A stretch of DNA of 13,510 bases from Candidatus Bathyarchaeota archaeon (GTDB lineage Archaea; Asgardarchaeota; Lokiarchaeia; Sigyniarchaeales; Sigyniarchaeaceae), in contig WJJB01000336.1 in NCBI GenBank assembly GCA_014729935.1, positions 1-13,510 on the forward strand, read 5' to 3'. Below the pieces are notes generated by a model. The model was not told the DNA's origin and made no database searches. It saw nothing but the letters and a program-made list of their open reading frames with translations. Position numbers and translations under genes: made by a program. Each line of letters begins with the position of its first letter. The first letter of the stretch is position 1. Of this stretch, positions 6,401 to 13,407 are shown in pieces.

Positions 6401-7639
6401 ATGAAAGCAATTCTCGTCGTGTTGGATGGTGCAGCTGATCGACCCGTTGCCGCATTGGACGGTGAAACACCACTCGAACACGCATCGCTCCCCCACCTCG
6501 ATAAGATGGCATTCAAAGGTGCGTGCGGGATCATGGATGTCGTGGAGCCAGGCATCCCTGGAGGCTCCGATACCTCCCAGATGACGTTCCTTGGCAATGA
6601 TGCAAGGGAGTATTACACGGGAAGGGGCGCATTAGAAGCCATAGGTGGTGGGATCAACGTGAAGGATGGAGATATCTGCTTCAGGACCAATTTTGCCACG
6701 GTGTCAAAGGATGAAGCAGGTAGGTATATCGTCCGGGACAGGAGGGCGGGGAGGAACATCCCCCGTGCAGGGGAGATCCGGGATCTCATCGTGGACACTT
6801 TCCAGCCTCCTTTCGACAATGTCGAGGTGAAATTCATCCACACCACCCAGCATAGAGGGGCCTTGGTTATCCGGGGGAGAAATCTTACCCACGAGGTGAA
6901 TGGAACCGATCCGCACCGTGTGGATGTCCCCGTTGAATCCATCGAGACGGATGCAGGTGCATCTGAAAAGAGGCAACGAATGAAGGTGATTATAGAAACC
7001 TTTCAAGATCACGTGTTCAACCTCTTGGATGGGCACGAGATAAATGCCAGTAGAAGGGATGAGGGTATGCCACCTGTTAACATGGTTCTCGTTCGAGGGG
7101 GTGGTATCCTGCCGGAATTGCCACAATTTCAACGAAAATGGGGGATCAAGGGATCTTTCATTTGCGGTAATGCTCTCATCGCTGGCGTTTGCTTGGTCTC
7201 GGGATTGGACCCCGCGCTTGATACCAAGGATACGGATTACCAGTTGAAAATGCAGGAACTCGAGCGAACCTTGACAACTCACGATTTCGTGTTCTTTCAC
7301 GTGAAAGAAACGGATAATTGTTCTCATGATAAGGATCCAGAAGGCGTGGTACAGGAATTGGAGGAAATTGACGAAAAGGTGTTTTCGCGCCTCGAACAAT
7401 TCGATGAAAAGAATACAATTATCGCAGTGACTGCAGATCACACCACCTCATCTGAAACGGGAAGGCATCGTGGTGACCCGGTCCCGGTTTTGTTCTGGGG
7501 TCGAGGTGTCAGGCCCGATAGCATTCGAACCTTCAACGAAGCCGCGTGTGCCGAGGGCGGGGTGAATCGAATCAGGGGCAAGAATCTCATGCCGTTGATC
7601 CTGAACCATATCGACATCACGGGAAAGTTTGGCTCGTGA
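6401..7639 (+). CDS. apgM: 2,3-bisphosphoglycerate-independent phosphoglycerate mutase, archaeal type
   Basis: Interconverts 3-phosphoglycerate and 2-phosphoglycerate in the cytosol (glycolysis and gluconeogenesis) through a phosphoserine intermediate with two divalent metal ions; it belongs to the alkaline phosphatase superfamily. From the chosen start the protein has 412 residues, the usual size for the archaeal family. Diagnostic motifs: VVLDGAADRP (6-15) with metal ligand D9; PGIPGGSDTSQMTFLG (50-65) with the nucleophile S56; YYTGRGALEAIGGGI (71-85); the metal motif KETDNCSHD (302-310) with D305 and H309; and TADHTTSSETGRHRGDPVP (344-362) with D346, H347 and H356. All key residues are present, so the enzyme should be active. 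The frame is open 19 codons farther upstream, but the ATG at 6401 gives the family's typical MK...LDG start and has GAAGGA ten nt upstream. It is followed 19 nt later by the ZIP transporter gene, probably in the same operon. Confidence 0.96.
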   Translation: MKAILVVLDGAADRPVAALDGETPLEHASLPHLDKMAFKGACGIMDVVEPGIPGGSDTSQMTFLGNDAREYYTGRGALEAIGGGINVKDGDICFRTNFATVSKDEAGRYIVRDRRAGRNIPRAGEIRDLIVDTFQPPFDNVEVKFIHTTQHRGALVIRGRNLTHEVNGTDPHRVDVPVESIETDAGASEKRQRMKVIIETFQDHVFNLLDGHEINASRRDEGMPPVNMVLVRGGGILPELPQFQRKWGIKGSFICGNALIAGVCLVSGLDPALDTKDTDYQLKMQELERTLTTHDFVFFHVKETDNCSHDKDPEGVVQELEEIDEKVFSRLEQFDEKNTIIAVTADHTTSSETGRHRGDPVPVLFWGRGVRPDSIRTFNEAACAEGGVNRIRGKNLMPLILNHIDITGKFGS

Positions 7640-7646
7640 CCTGCAT

Positions 7647-7652
7647 GGTGAG
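7647..7652 (+). promoter_or_regulatory. Shine-Dalgarno selecting a GTG start for the ZIP transporter
   Basis: GGTGAG lies six nt before the GTG at 7659. The upstream in-frame TTG at 7629 lies inside the end of apgM and has no comparable site, so the GTG is the better start. Confidence 0.6.
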
Positions 7653-7658
7653 ATTGAC

Positions 7659-8477
7659 GTGAAGCTCTTCTCCATCATCCTGTTAAGCAGTCTCTTAATG
7701 AGCGGGATTTCTTGGATTGGCGTGTTTTTCCTTTTTATGAAAAAGGACTTGTTGGACACGTTGAAGAAACCATTAATTGCTTTTTCTGCTGGCTCCTTGC
7801 TCGGTGGGGCTTTCCTTCACATGATCCCTGAAGCAGTCCATGGATCTCACAACAACATCAATTTATTCACGTGGGTCACCATCGGGTTCCTTGGATTCTT
7901 GTTTTTGGAGCAATGTCTCAACTGGCGCCACCGGCGGCATCACGAGCTTGAGCATGGAAAAAATCAAAAAATGGGGACAACCAGAAACCGTGGGAACGGG
8001 ATGGGAACCTCAACCCCCGTTCTCATATTAATTGCAGATGGCATCCATAATTTCATTGGTGGCATCGCTATTGCCACGTCGTTTCTCATTAGCATCGAAG
8101 TGGGCACGATCACGTGGATCGCAGCAGCCGCGCACGAGATCCCACAAGAACTCGGGGATTTCGGAATATTGATTCATGGTGGTTGGAAAAGGAAAAAAGC
8201 CTTGGTGGCGAATTTCCTGTCGGCTCTCACCATCGTTCCTGGCTCACTCCTGGTCTTCATCATCCGGGATGCAATCAGCATTCCCTTCCTCATCTGCTTT
8301 GCCGCGGGCAATTTCATATACCTGTCTGCATCGGATCTGATACCTGAATTAACCCATCCGCCCCATCATGACTTCTCGGGAACCACGAAATCACTATTGA
8401 AACGGATCTTGGATTTCCTCGTCTTCACCGGCGGCTTGGGGCTCATCATCATCACGCGATATCTCTTTCATCGATGA
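7659..8477 (+). CDS. ZIP family divalent metal transporter
   Basis: A polytopic inner-membrane transporter (272 residues from the GTG) expected to bring Zn2+, Fe2+ or Mn2+ into the cytosol. About seven to eight hydrophobic segments are visible. The family signature is clear: DGIHNFIGGIAIATSF (127-142) in TM4 with H130 and N131, and HEIPQELGDFGIL (159-171) in TM5 with H159, E160 and E164, the binuclear metal site of ZIP proteins. TM2 carries LLGGAFLHMIPEAVHGSH (47-64) with its own His/Glu residues. The cytosolic loop between TM3 and TM4 is His-containing (H91, H94, H95, H99), as in many ZIPs, and may sense or deliver metal. It sits 19 nt downstream of apgM, implying co-transcription; apgM is a metal-dependent enzyme, but a functional tie is only a guess. 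Exact metal specificity cannot be read. The gene converges on the UBC/RWD-RING gene with a 64-nt gap. Confidence 0.93.
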   Translation: MKLFSIILLSSLLMSGISWIGVFFLFMKKDLLDTLKKPLIAFSAGSLLGGAFLHMIPEAVHGSHNNINLFTWVTIGFLGFLFLEQCLNWRHRRHHELEHGKNQKMGTTRNRGNGMGTSTPVLILIADGIHNFIGGIAIATSFLISIEVGTITWIAAAAHEIPQELGDFGILIHGGWKRKKALVANFLSALTIVPGSLLVFIIRDAISIPFLICFAAGNFIYLSASDLIPELTHPPHHDFSGTTKSLLKRILDFLVFTGGLGLIIITRYLFHR

Positions 8478-8541
8478 AAGGAGGAGGGGATCAGGAACCT
8501 ATCGACATAAGTTGGTCATTATTATGAACTGCTGGTTGGGA

Positions 8542-10536
8542 TCAGGTGCTTCCCGGCGGTGGTGGTCGCAGGCAAAACCCACACTTGCCGAAACTAGCAA
8601 TTGTTTGATCCCAGCAATGCTTGTGATACATGCGTTCACAGAAGGAACATTGCGCCTTACAGGTCTCCTCGTTCAGGTCTGGCGAGTCCATCTTCATGCC
8701 ACACGCGGGACACTCGAACTGGTGGCAGATGATGCAGGTGATCACTGAAACTTCGAAAATGGCCTTGGAGACCGCGTTGAATGCGTCGATCAAGTATGAA
8801 GATTGCGGTATCCAGCTCGTGAGTAATTTCTTCAAGGATGCATCGATCTTCTCTCCCATTTTCTCGTCAGGCAGTTCGGTTACCAGTTCGATGCTTGGAG
8901 GCACTAGCGGGTAATTATCTGGCAGGGACGCCTTGAACTCGAATGTCTCCTCCTCGGTTTTCATGGTACCCTTCATCTTGGCAAGGATGACGTGGGTGAG
9001 CGGGTCATATCGCACGTCTTTCAGGCTGCCTTGGAGCAGGTCGAGCTCGAATTCCATCCTTGATTCCTTATCCACGAGCCAGTTAATCTCCCGCAGGATG
9101 GCAACAGCTTCCTTCTCTCCCGATTCATCCCAATTTTGCATCACCTTGAGTTGCTCGGGAGCCCGCTTCATGAGATTCCCGAGCCGGGGTCCATACTGCA
9201 CGCTGGGACGTGACGGGTAATTACGCAAATCCATGGTGACTTGGTACTCCTTGAAGCCGTACGTCAGGAGGGTAACCCGGACTGCGGTCTTGCTGCCTGG
9301 CAGGTAGCTTGCCTCGAATTCTCCGAAGATCCTCTTGAGCTTATCTTCAATGTCATTCAGTGACCACAGGCGGGTTTCCAGTTCCCGCAGGATCTCAACC
9401 ACGTGCGGGGGTTTCCTGCGGTTCCACTTCTTTAGGGTCTCGAGCATGGAATCGGGATTGGGGAGCAGCGATAGCAACGTGTCAGGGTAGGTGATTCGAG
9501 GTTGCTCGGGATAATCGATGAAGTTGATGTTGATGATGAAGGTGCTGGTCACGGAGATGGTGAGGTACACGTTGATGTCGGCGATGTTGGTTTGATAATC
9601 GATGGAATATTCCATCATTATCATCTCGTGCTCCTCCCGGATCCTTGCATCACGCTCGGGGTCCCCGGTGAGGGTAGACACTTCCTCGATGATTTCAGGG
9701 GGTTCAGGTTCGATTCTGCCGGTTGCGGGAGTTTCACCTCTAGATTGCTTTCGCTCCTGTTGCTCCCAGTATGCTTCGTCGATTAATCCCCCGCTCTCGG
9801 CTGCAGCTTTTGCAGCCTCGGCAGCAAGATGCTCCTCGCTCCACTGTTTCCCCTCGGGGACATCACCTGGTGCCTGGGGGGAAACCGTAGATGCGACGTC
9901 CCGTGAAGGTTGTCGCTGGCCGGTCTCAACCCTTTCACTTTCAAGGCCGGCTTGCGCGCCCAGTGATTCCCTGGCTTCCGCGGCAGCGGCAGCGCTGGTC
10001 AAGCTTGCTATCCTCCTTCCCTGCATTGATGCGGGTAACGTGGAGGAAGTCCCGGCTGGAGATCCCGATTCAGGTCGTACGGGTTGTTCTTCGGGCCGGG
10101 GCACGCTGCGAACCGAAGGTGATTCCTCGTCACCGTGAAATTCGAAGGGTTCTGGCGTGGCGAATTCGGAGTACGCGTCTGATTCACGGTGCTTGGGAGC
10201 TGGCTTTGGTTTCAATTCCAAGAAGTCGTCCTCGATGTGACTATCAATGAGCATTTTCAGTTCCTTTAGCACGTCGACCGTTCTCGAATTCTCGTTCCAG
10301 TTTTGCAAGGACTTGAGTTCGATATTCCTACCCAGCAATTCGGTTATGTTCTGCGATACTCGTAATTCTGGAGGTGATCTCGGGAAATCCGCCGGGAAAA
10401 ACAATTCAGCAATGAATTCCTTCACCCCGGTGCGCTCGACGATGCCGTACAGGTGCCTGATATCATCATCTACCGCCCAGAACTCCTGGAACGACGCCAA
10501 GATCTCTTCCGCTTCCTTGTAAATATCGCGGGACAT
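8542..10536 (-). CDS. Multi-domain UBC/RWD-like protein with C-terminal RING/PHD-type zinc finger (putative E3-like)
   Basis: A 664-residue protein with four E2/RWD-like folds and a zinc finger. Each repeat shows a strand ending in YP/FP..P and then a Trp opening a helix of the type L..W...(V/L)..L: P52-W80, P343-W371 and P441-W469 are all 28 residues apart, and P543-W575 is 32. Approximate domains: 1-103, 291-391, 392-489 and 490-596. Residues 104-290 are a Pro/Ser/Ala/Glu-rich, probably disordered linker. The finger (601-655) fits C4HC3: C609xxC612, C630xxC633, H638xxC641, C652xxC655, with extra C601/C604 and C626. No HPN motif or catalytic Cys is present in any repeat, so these are probably inactive, binding-type E2 folds. 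RWD domains followed by RING occur in eukaryotic ubiquitin ligases such as FANCL and RNF14/RNF25; an E3 or adaptor role is inferred. The frame stays open to 10659, but the ATG at 10536 is preferred: the first repeat starts there and GGGGAGGT lies 12 nt upstream. Confidence 0.85.
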   Translation of the reverse strand: MSRDIYKEAEEILASFQEFWAVDDDIRHLYGIVERTGVKEFIAELFFPADFPRSPPELRVSQNITELLGRNIELKSLQNWNENSRTVDVLKELKMLIDSHIEDDFLELKPKPAPKHRESDAYSEFATPEPFEFHGDEESPSVRSVPRPEEQPVRPESGSPAGTSSTLPASMQGRRIASLTSAAAAAEARESLGAQAGLESERVETGQRQPSRDVASTVSPQAPGDVPEGKQWSEEHLAAEAAKAAAESGGLIDEAYWEQQERKQSRGETPATGRIEPEPPEIIEEVSTLTGDPERDARIREEHEMIMMEYSIDYQTNIADINVYLTISVTSTFIININFIDYPEQPRITYPDTLLSLLPNPDSMLETLKKWNRRKPPHVVEILRELETRLWSLNDIEDKLKRIFGEFEASYLPGSKTAVRVTLLTYGFKEYQVTMDLRNYPSRPSVQYGPRLGNLMKRAPEQLKVMQNWDESGEKEAVAILREINWLVDKESRMEFELDLLQGSLKDVRYDPLTHVILAKMKGTMKTEEETFEFKASLPDNYPLVPPSIELVTELPDEKMGEKIDASLKKLLTSWIPQSSYLIDAFNAVSKAIFEVSVITCIICHQFECPACGMKMDSPDLNEETCKAQCSFCERMYHKHCWDQTIASFGKCGFCLRPPPPGST

Positions 10537-10922
10537 ACAGGTAAGTATACCTCCCCTCAACCAATTAAGCTTTCCGTTGCCACCACCCCGGGATGGCGGG
10601 ACCGTATCGAGGTATTCACCCACATTTCTTGGGATCTCGCAAGTCGTGATGAGGACCATGCCTTACGCCGAGAAAAAGGTACCACGGGCTCACGGGAGTG
10701 GAGGAAAGGTGATGAAGGTATTGCAGTTCATGCATGAATGCATCCAGAGCATTCACGGCCGGTTCCCCGCAGCTGGTAATGGCGTGAACGAAGTACCACC
10801 CATCTATCGATCCCCACGAGTATGGATATCCCACGCTGCAATTTGTGGATTTATCCGTCTTGCGAGAGAAAACCCGCCCCTTTAGTTTAGGGTGTGGTAG
10901 TTCAAAGCACGCGCGCTCCCCG
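10537..10922. other. Intergenic region upstream of the UBC/RWD-RING gene
   Basis: No convincing gene or RNA was found in these 386 bases. On the minus strand, AAAGCTTAATTGG (10573-10561) may be the TATA region of the UBC/RWD-RING gene, and GGGGAGGT (10556-10549) its ribosome site. A perfect 12-bp palindrome TTCATGCATGAA lies at 10727-10738, with a second ATGCAT at 10738-10743. After the PUA gene the minus strand has GGGGCGGGTTTTCTC (about 10882-10868), a weak candidate terminator. Confidence 0.4.
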
Positions 10923-11435
10923 TTAGACTTGAGATCGCAGGTTCCAGTACCTGTCCCCGGCGTGGTGGATGTTCTTGATGACCTTGCCCTTATCCATTGC
11001 CTCCATGGCGGTGGCATCGAACTTGCTCTTGCCGATGGCAAGGGTGATCCGATTTTTTTCATCAACGATGGCAACTAAATCTCCTTCCTTGATGCGTTCA
11101 TCTATTTCCACGATTCCAGGCCGCATGACATCAGCCCCATCCGCGATGTATGGCACGGCAGGTTGATCAATGACAATCTGGGGGATGTCAAAGCGCTCCG
11201 CGATATCCCTGAATGGGATCCACTGTTTTCCCTTCCCTGGAGGCTTGAAAAAGGATACCTGTTTTTCAATGATGAGCACCTTTCCATCATTGCTCAGGTC
11301 ACCCTCCTCGATCGCTACATTCCGGTGCAAGAGCTCTTGAATTGCCTTGCCATACTTTCCCTCCAATTCGCTGGCGATCTCCTTGATCGCCTTGTGGGAG
11401 AGAAACGTGCGTTGCTTGATCTGGATATCCACCAT
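10923..11435 (-). CDS. PUA-domain RNA-binding protein, archaeal MCT-1/Tma20-like
   Basis: A 170-residue cytosolic protein with an N-terminal alpha/beta domain (about 1-85, DUF1947-like) and a C-terminal PUA domain (about 88-168). The PUA signature is seen in PYIADGADVMRPGIVEID (95-112), followed by EGDLVAIVDEK (117-127) and the AIGKSKFDATAMEAMDKGKV stretch (133-152). This layout matches the archaeal COG2016 family, related to eukaryotic MCTS1/Tma20, which work with the ribosome in initiation and recycling. The archaeal proteins are less well characterised, so a role in translation or RNA binding is inferred from the family. There is no Shine-Dalgarno; a TATA-like CTTTTTATGC lies 24-33 nt before the ATG at 11435, so the transcript is probably leaderless. 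It is divergent from the 568-residue membrane protein gene. Confidence 0.88.
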   Translation of the reverse strand: MVDIQIKQRTFLSHKAIKEIASELEGKYGKAIQELLHRNVAIEEGDLSNDGKVLIIEKQVSFFKPPGKGKQWIPFRDIAERFDIPQIVIDQPAVPYIADGADVMRPGIVEIDERIKEGDLVAIVDEKNRITLAIGKSKFDATAMEAMDKGKVIKNIHHAGDRYWNLRSQV

Positions 11436-11458
11436 GGGTACTAGATTGCCGCGGTAGC

Positions 11459-11468
11459 ATAAAAAGCC
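11459..11468 (-). promoter_or_regulatory. Candidate TATA box of the PUA gene (leaderless transcript)
   Basis: The minus strand reads GCTTTTTATG about 24-33 nt before the ATG at 11435. At the standard archaeal spacing, transcription would start at or next to the ATG, which agrees with the missing Shine-Dalgarno. Confidence 0.45.
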
Positions 11469-11644
11469 TGCCCTGCATCGATAAGACCGGACAAGGGGTT
11501 GATATTCAAGGCATTAAAACCGCTAAACACATGCTTGGTGACGTTAATGTCCGAAACGCAGCGCCATTATCTCATGGTGGGAGCATGGAAGCATCGAGGG
11601 AATTGATTCGGATGGGCTCCCCATCGTGTTCTCATGCATCCTAC

Positions 11645-11668
11645 CCGGAAGTTTTATTACAATATATT
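11645..11668 (+). promoter_or_regulatory. Candidate BRE/TATA promoter of the 568-residue protein gene (leaderless)
   Basis: CCGGAAG (11645-11651) followed by TTTTATTACAATATATT ends 18 nt before the ATG at 11686. The A/T box is centred about 25 nt upstream of the start codon and no Shine-Dalgarno is present, so a leaderless mRNA is likely. Confidence 0.45.
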
Positions 11669-11685
11669 CTCTATAGTTTCTATAC

Positions 11686-13392
11686 ATGACGGATTACACC
11701 CGGAAGGTTGTCAATGTAAAGAAAGCGCTCGAGCAGGAGGACCTGTTGGATTACGGCTTCGAGCATCGAGACAAGACAACCGTTGAGGTGAAATTCGATT
11801 ACTTCATACAGGAAGGGTCTAAGAAGAACAATTATAGCGTTACGGGTTATATTTTCATCCCGAAGGCATTGAAGGTGAACAAGGAGACGTATTCGAAGGT
11901 GAAATTCTACCGTGATTTCCAAGGTTTCATACGGTTCCAGACACCAATATTTCCCATTAAGGCAATCGCCAATCCCAAGAATGGCCTTTCCCCCCTTAAT
12001 CGCATTAGGGATTTGCTGCAAGCGTTCGTCAATGGCACGGGTGGAAGGAATGAAATACACGAGCTGGAGTACGAGCTCAAGATGCTTGCACAGATCTTCA
12101 GGAGTAACCTGCGCAACCAAGTGATCTTCCTCGTGGATCTAATCTCAAGGGATGACACGGTCGAGATCATAGTGGATAGCGTGAGCGAGATCTTGGAAGC
12201 GATCGATGACGTGCAGGTCGCGTTTCTATCCTTGGAACGCCTAATCTACACCATGCAGCTGCCCGAGCATCTTCGTGCTTGCTATCGTGCCGCGGACGAG
12301 TACATGAGTTATTATATAGAGCATTACCTTACCATCCTCCACGGGCGGTTGGAGCGGGATGCCATGTTCACGCAGGTGCTTCCCGATCTGCAAGAGATGG
12401 TATTCACCCAGCAAGACCGTAGGAAGCGATTGAAGTATAACTTGGTTATAGGGGATGCTTGGAAAGGATGGGATGGCGCATCTACGAAACTCGTGGGTGA
12501 TTCGACTGATTCGGGTACCCCGGGTGATTCGGGTGCTGCAAGGGATGTTGAAGATAAAAATGACAATGCAGCTGGAGTGCCAGTAAGCACGGTGAATCAT
12601 CATGCACGACGGGACCCATCCAAGTTCCAATACTGGAAATCCACCCTCAAGCAATACATAAAATCCGTGCTGGACCTCGAGATCATCCGCAGCAAGTCCA
12701 TGGCGCGATACAGGCAGGCGATCGCCGTGGTGGGAGCCGCGGTTGCCATGGCCGTCTCGGTGTTAACCGGGTTCTTGTTGGAACTTTACCTTCCAAACAC
12801 GTCGTTGCCATTCATCCTTGCAGTGATGGTGGCATATGCCTTGAAAGATCGCATCAAATCATCGATCAACTCCTCCGGTGAGAAAATGTTGCGGCGCTGG
12901 TTTCCAGATGAGAAGTACGAGATCCAGGATCCCCTCACGGGGCAGGAAATTGGACGCTGCAAGGAATCGATGGCATTCATCACCAGGGAGCAGGTGCCAC
13001 AAGAGGTCATGGATATCAGGAACAAGGACAGGCACTCGATCTTGGAACGGGAGGCGGGAAACGAGGAAATTATCAAGTATCGCAAGGGAATCAAGCTATA
13101 TGCAAGGAAAATCTTGCAACTCCATGAAAGGCACAAAAATATCAATGATATCTTACACATCAACATACAAAATTTCCTGAATTACGGCTTGGACCCCGAG
13201 GAGCGAGTTCCATACTTGGACCGCCAGCAGCGGGTGATCAAGGACGTGCCTGTCCCGGTCATGTACCATCTCAACATCATCCTCCAGTTGCAATACAAAA
13301 CGGGGGATGATGGCGTGAAAACCCAGTTCAAGCGCATCAGGATCGTGTTCAACAAGCAGGGCATACAGGATGTCGAGGAAATAAATACATGA
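11686..13392 (+). CDS. Unrecognised membrane protein with central TM hairpin and large soluble flanks
   Basis: I do not recognise this 568-residue protein. The N-terminal region (about 1-100) looks beta-rich (TVEVKFDYFIQE, then SVTGYIFIPKAL, YSKVKFYRDFQGFIRF). Residues about 105-250 look largely helical (YELKMLAQIFRSNLRNQVIFL, then DTVEIIVDSVSEILEAIDD). A hydrophilic Gly/Ser/Asp linker at about 262-310 contains an imperfect repeat (DSTDSGTPGDSG). Two hydrophobic segments follow (about 344-365 and 373-387) with a short loop (LPNTS), flanked by Arg/Lys-rich stretches (RYRQ; KDRIKSS). By the positive-inside rule both large flanks are cytoplasmic. The C-terminal part has helices (about 455-500) and ends in strands (VPVMYHLNIILQLQYK, FKRIRIVFNKQGIQDVEEI), so N- and C-terminal strands might pack together. 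No catalytic motif, Walker motif or metal site was seen. The start is supported by a TATA box at leaderless distance. It forms its own transcription unit, divergent from the PUA gene and ending in a probable terminator. Confidence 0.88.
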   Translation: MTDYTRKVVNVKKALEQEDLLDYGFEHRDKTTVEVKFDYFIQEGSKKNNYSVTGYIFIPKALKVNKETYSKVKFYRDFQGFIRFQTPIFPIKAIANPKNGLSPLNRIRDLLQAFVNGTGGRNEIHELEYELKMLAQIFRSNLRNQVIFLVDLISRDDTVEIIVDSVSEILEAIDDVQVAFLSLERLIYTMQLPEHLRACYRAADEYMSYYIEHYLTILHGRLERDAMFTQVLPDLQEMVFTQQDRRKRLKYNLVIGDAWKGWDGASTKLVGDSTDSGTPGDSGAARDVEDKNDNAAGVPVSTVNHHARRDPSKFQYWKSTLKQYIKSVLDLEIIRSKSMARYRQAIAVVGAAVAMAVSVLTGFLLELYLPNTSLPFILAVMVAYALKDRIKSSINSSGEKMLRRWFPDEKYEIQDPLTGQEIGRCKESMAFITREQVPQEVMDIRNKDRHSILEREAGNEEIIKYRKGIKLYARKILQLHERHKNINDILHINIQNFLNYGLDPEERVPYLDRQQRVIKDVPVPVMYHLNIILQLQYKTGDDGVKTQFKRIRIVFNKQGIQDVEEINT

Positions 13393-13407
13393 TACATTAG
13401 TCGCGTC

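Noticed and set aside
5997..6512. A minus-strand frame of 171 codons overlapping the start of apgM, its TAA overlapping the next ATG as TAATG.
   Set aside because: Its N-terminal half lies antisense to the well-supported apgM. Internal starts at 6305 and 6257 have no Shine-Dalgarno, no domain is recognisable, and the zinc-ribbon gene has its own nearer TATA and ribosome site. The stop/start overlap keeps a small doubt, noted under the intergenic region.
10537..10659. N-terminal extension of the UBC/RWD-RING protein by 41 codons to an ATG at 10659.
   Set aside because: The extension is Gly/Pro-rich without domain character, while the ATG at 10536 begins exactly at the first repeat and has GGGGAGGT and an A/T-rich box upstream.
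10840..10922. A tRNA-like impression (TTTAGTTTAGGG, then GTAGTTCAAAGC) downstream of the PUA gene.
   Set aside because: The pieces recall an A-box and a T-arm, but no acceptor stem, anticodon stem or complete T-loop could be paired on either strand.
10616..11074. A 152-codon minus-strand frame overlapping the PUA gene in another phase.
   Set aside because: It covers the conserved PUA domain in a different frame, is Pro/Ser/Arg-rich and shows no domain; it is a shadow.
11579..11620. Inverted repeat GGGAGC/GCTCCC in the gap before the 568-residue gene.
   Set aside because: Only six base pairs with a loop of about 30 nt, neither near the TATA box nor followed by a T-tract; compatible with chance.
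12497..12538. Short imperfect repeats of GATTCGGG-like sequence inside the 568-residue gene.
   Set aside because: They encode the Asp-Ser-Gly linker and probably reflect local slippage in a flexible region, not an independent element.
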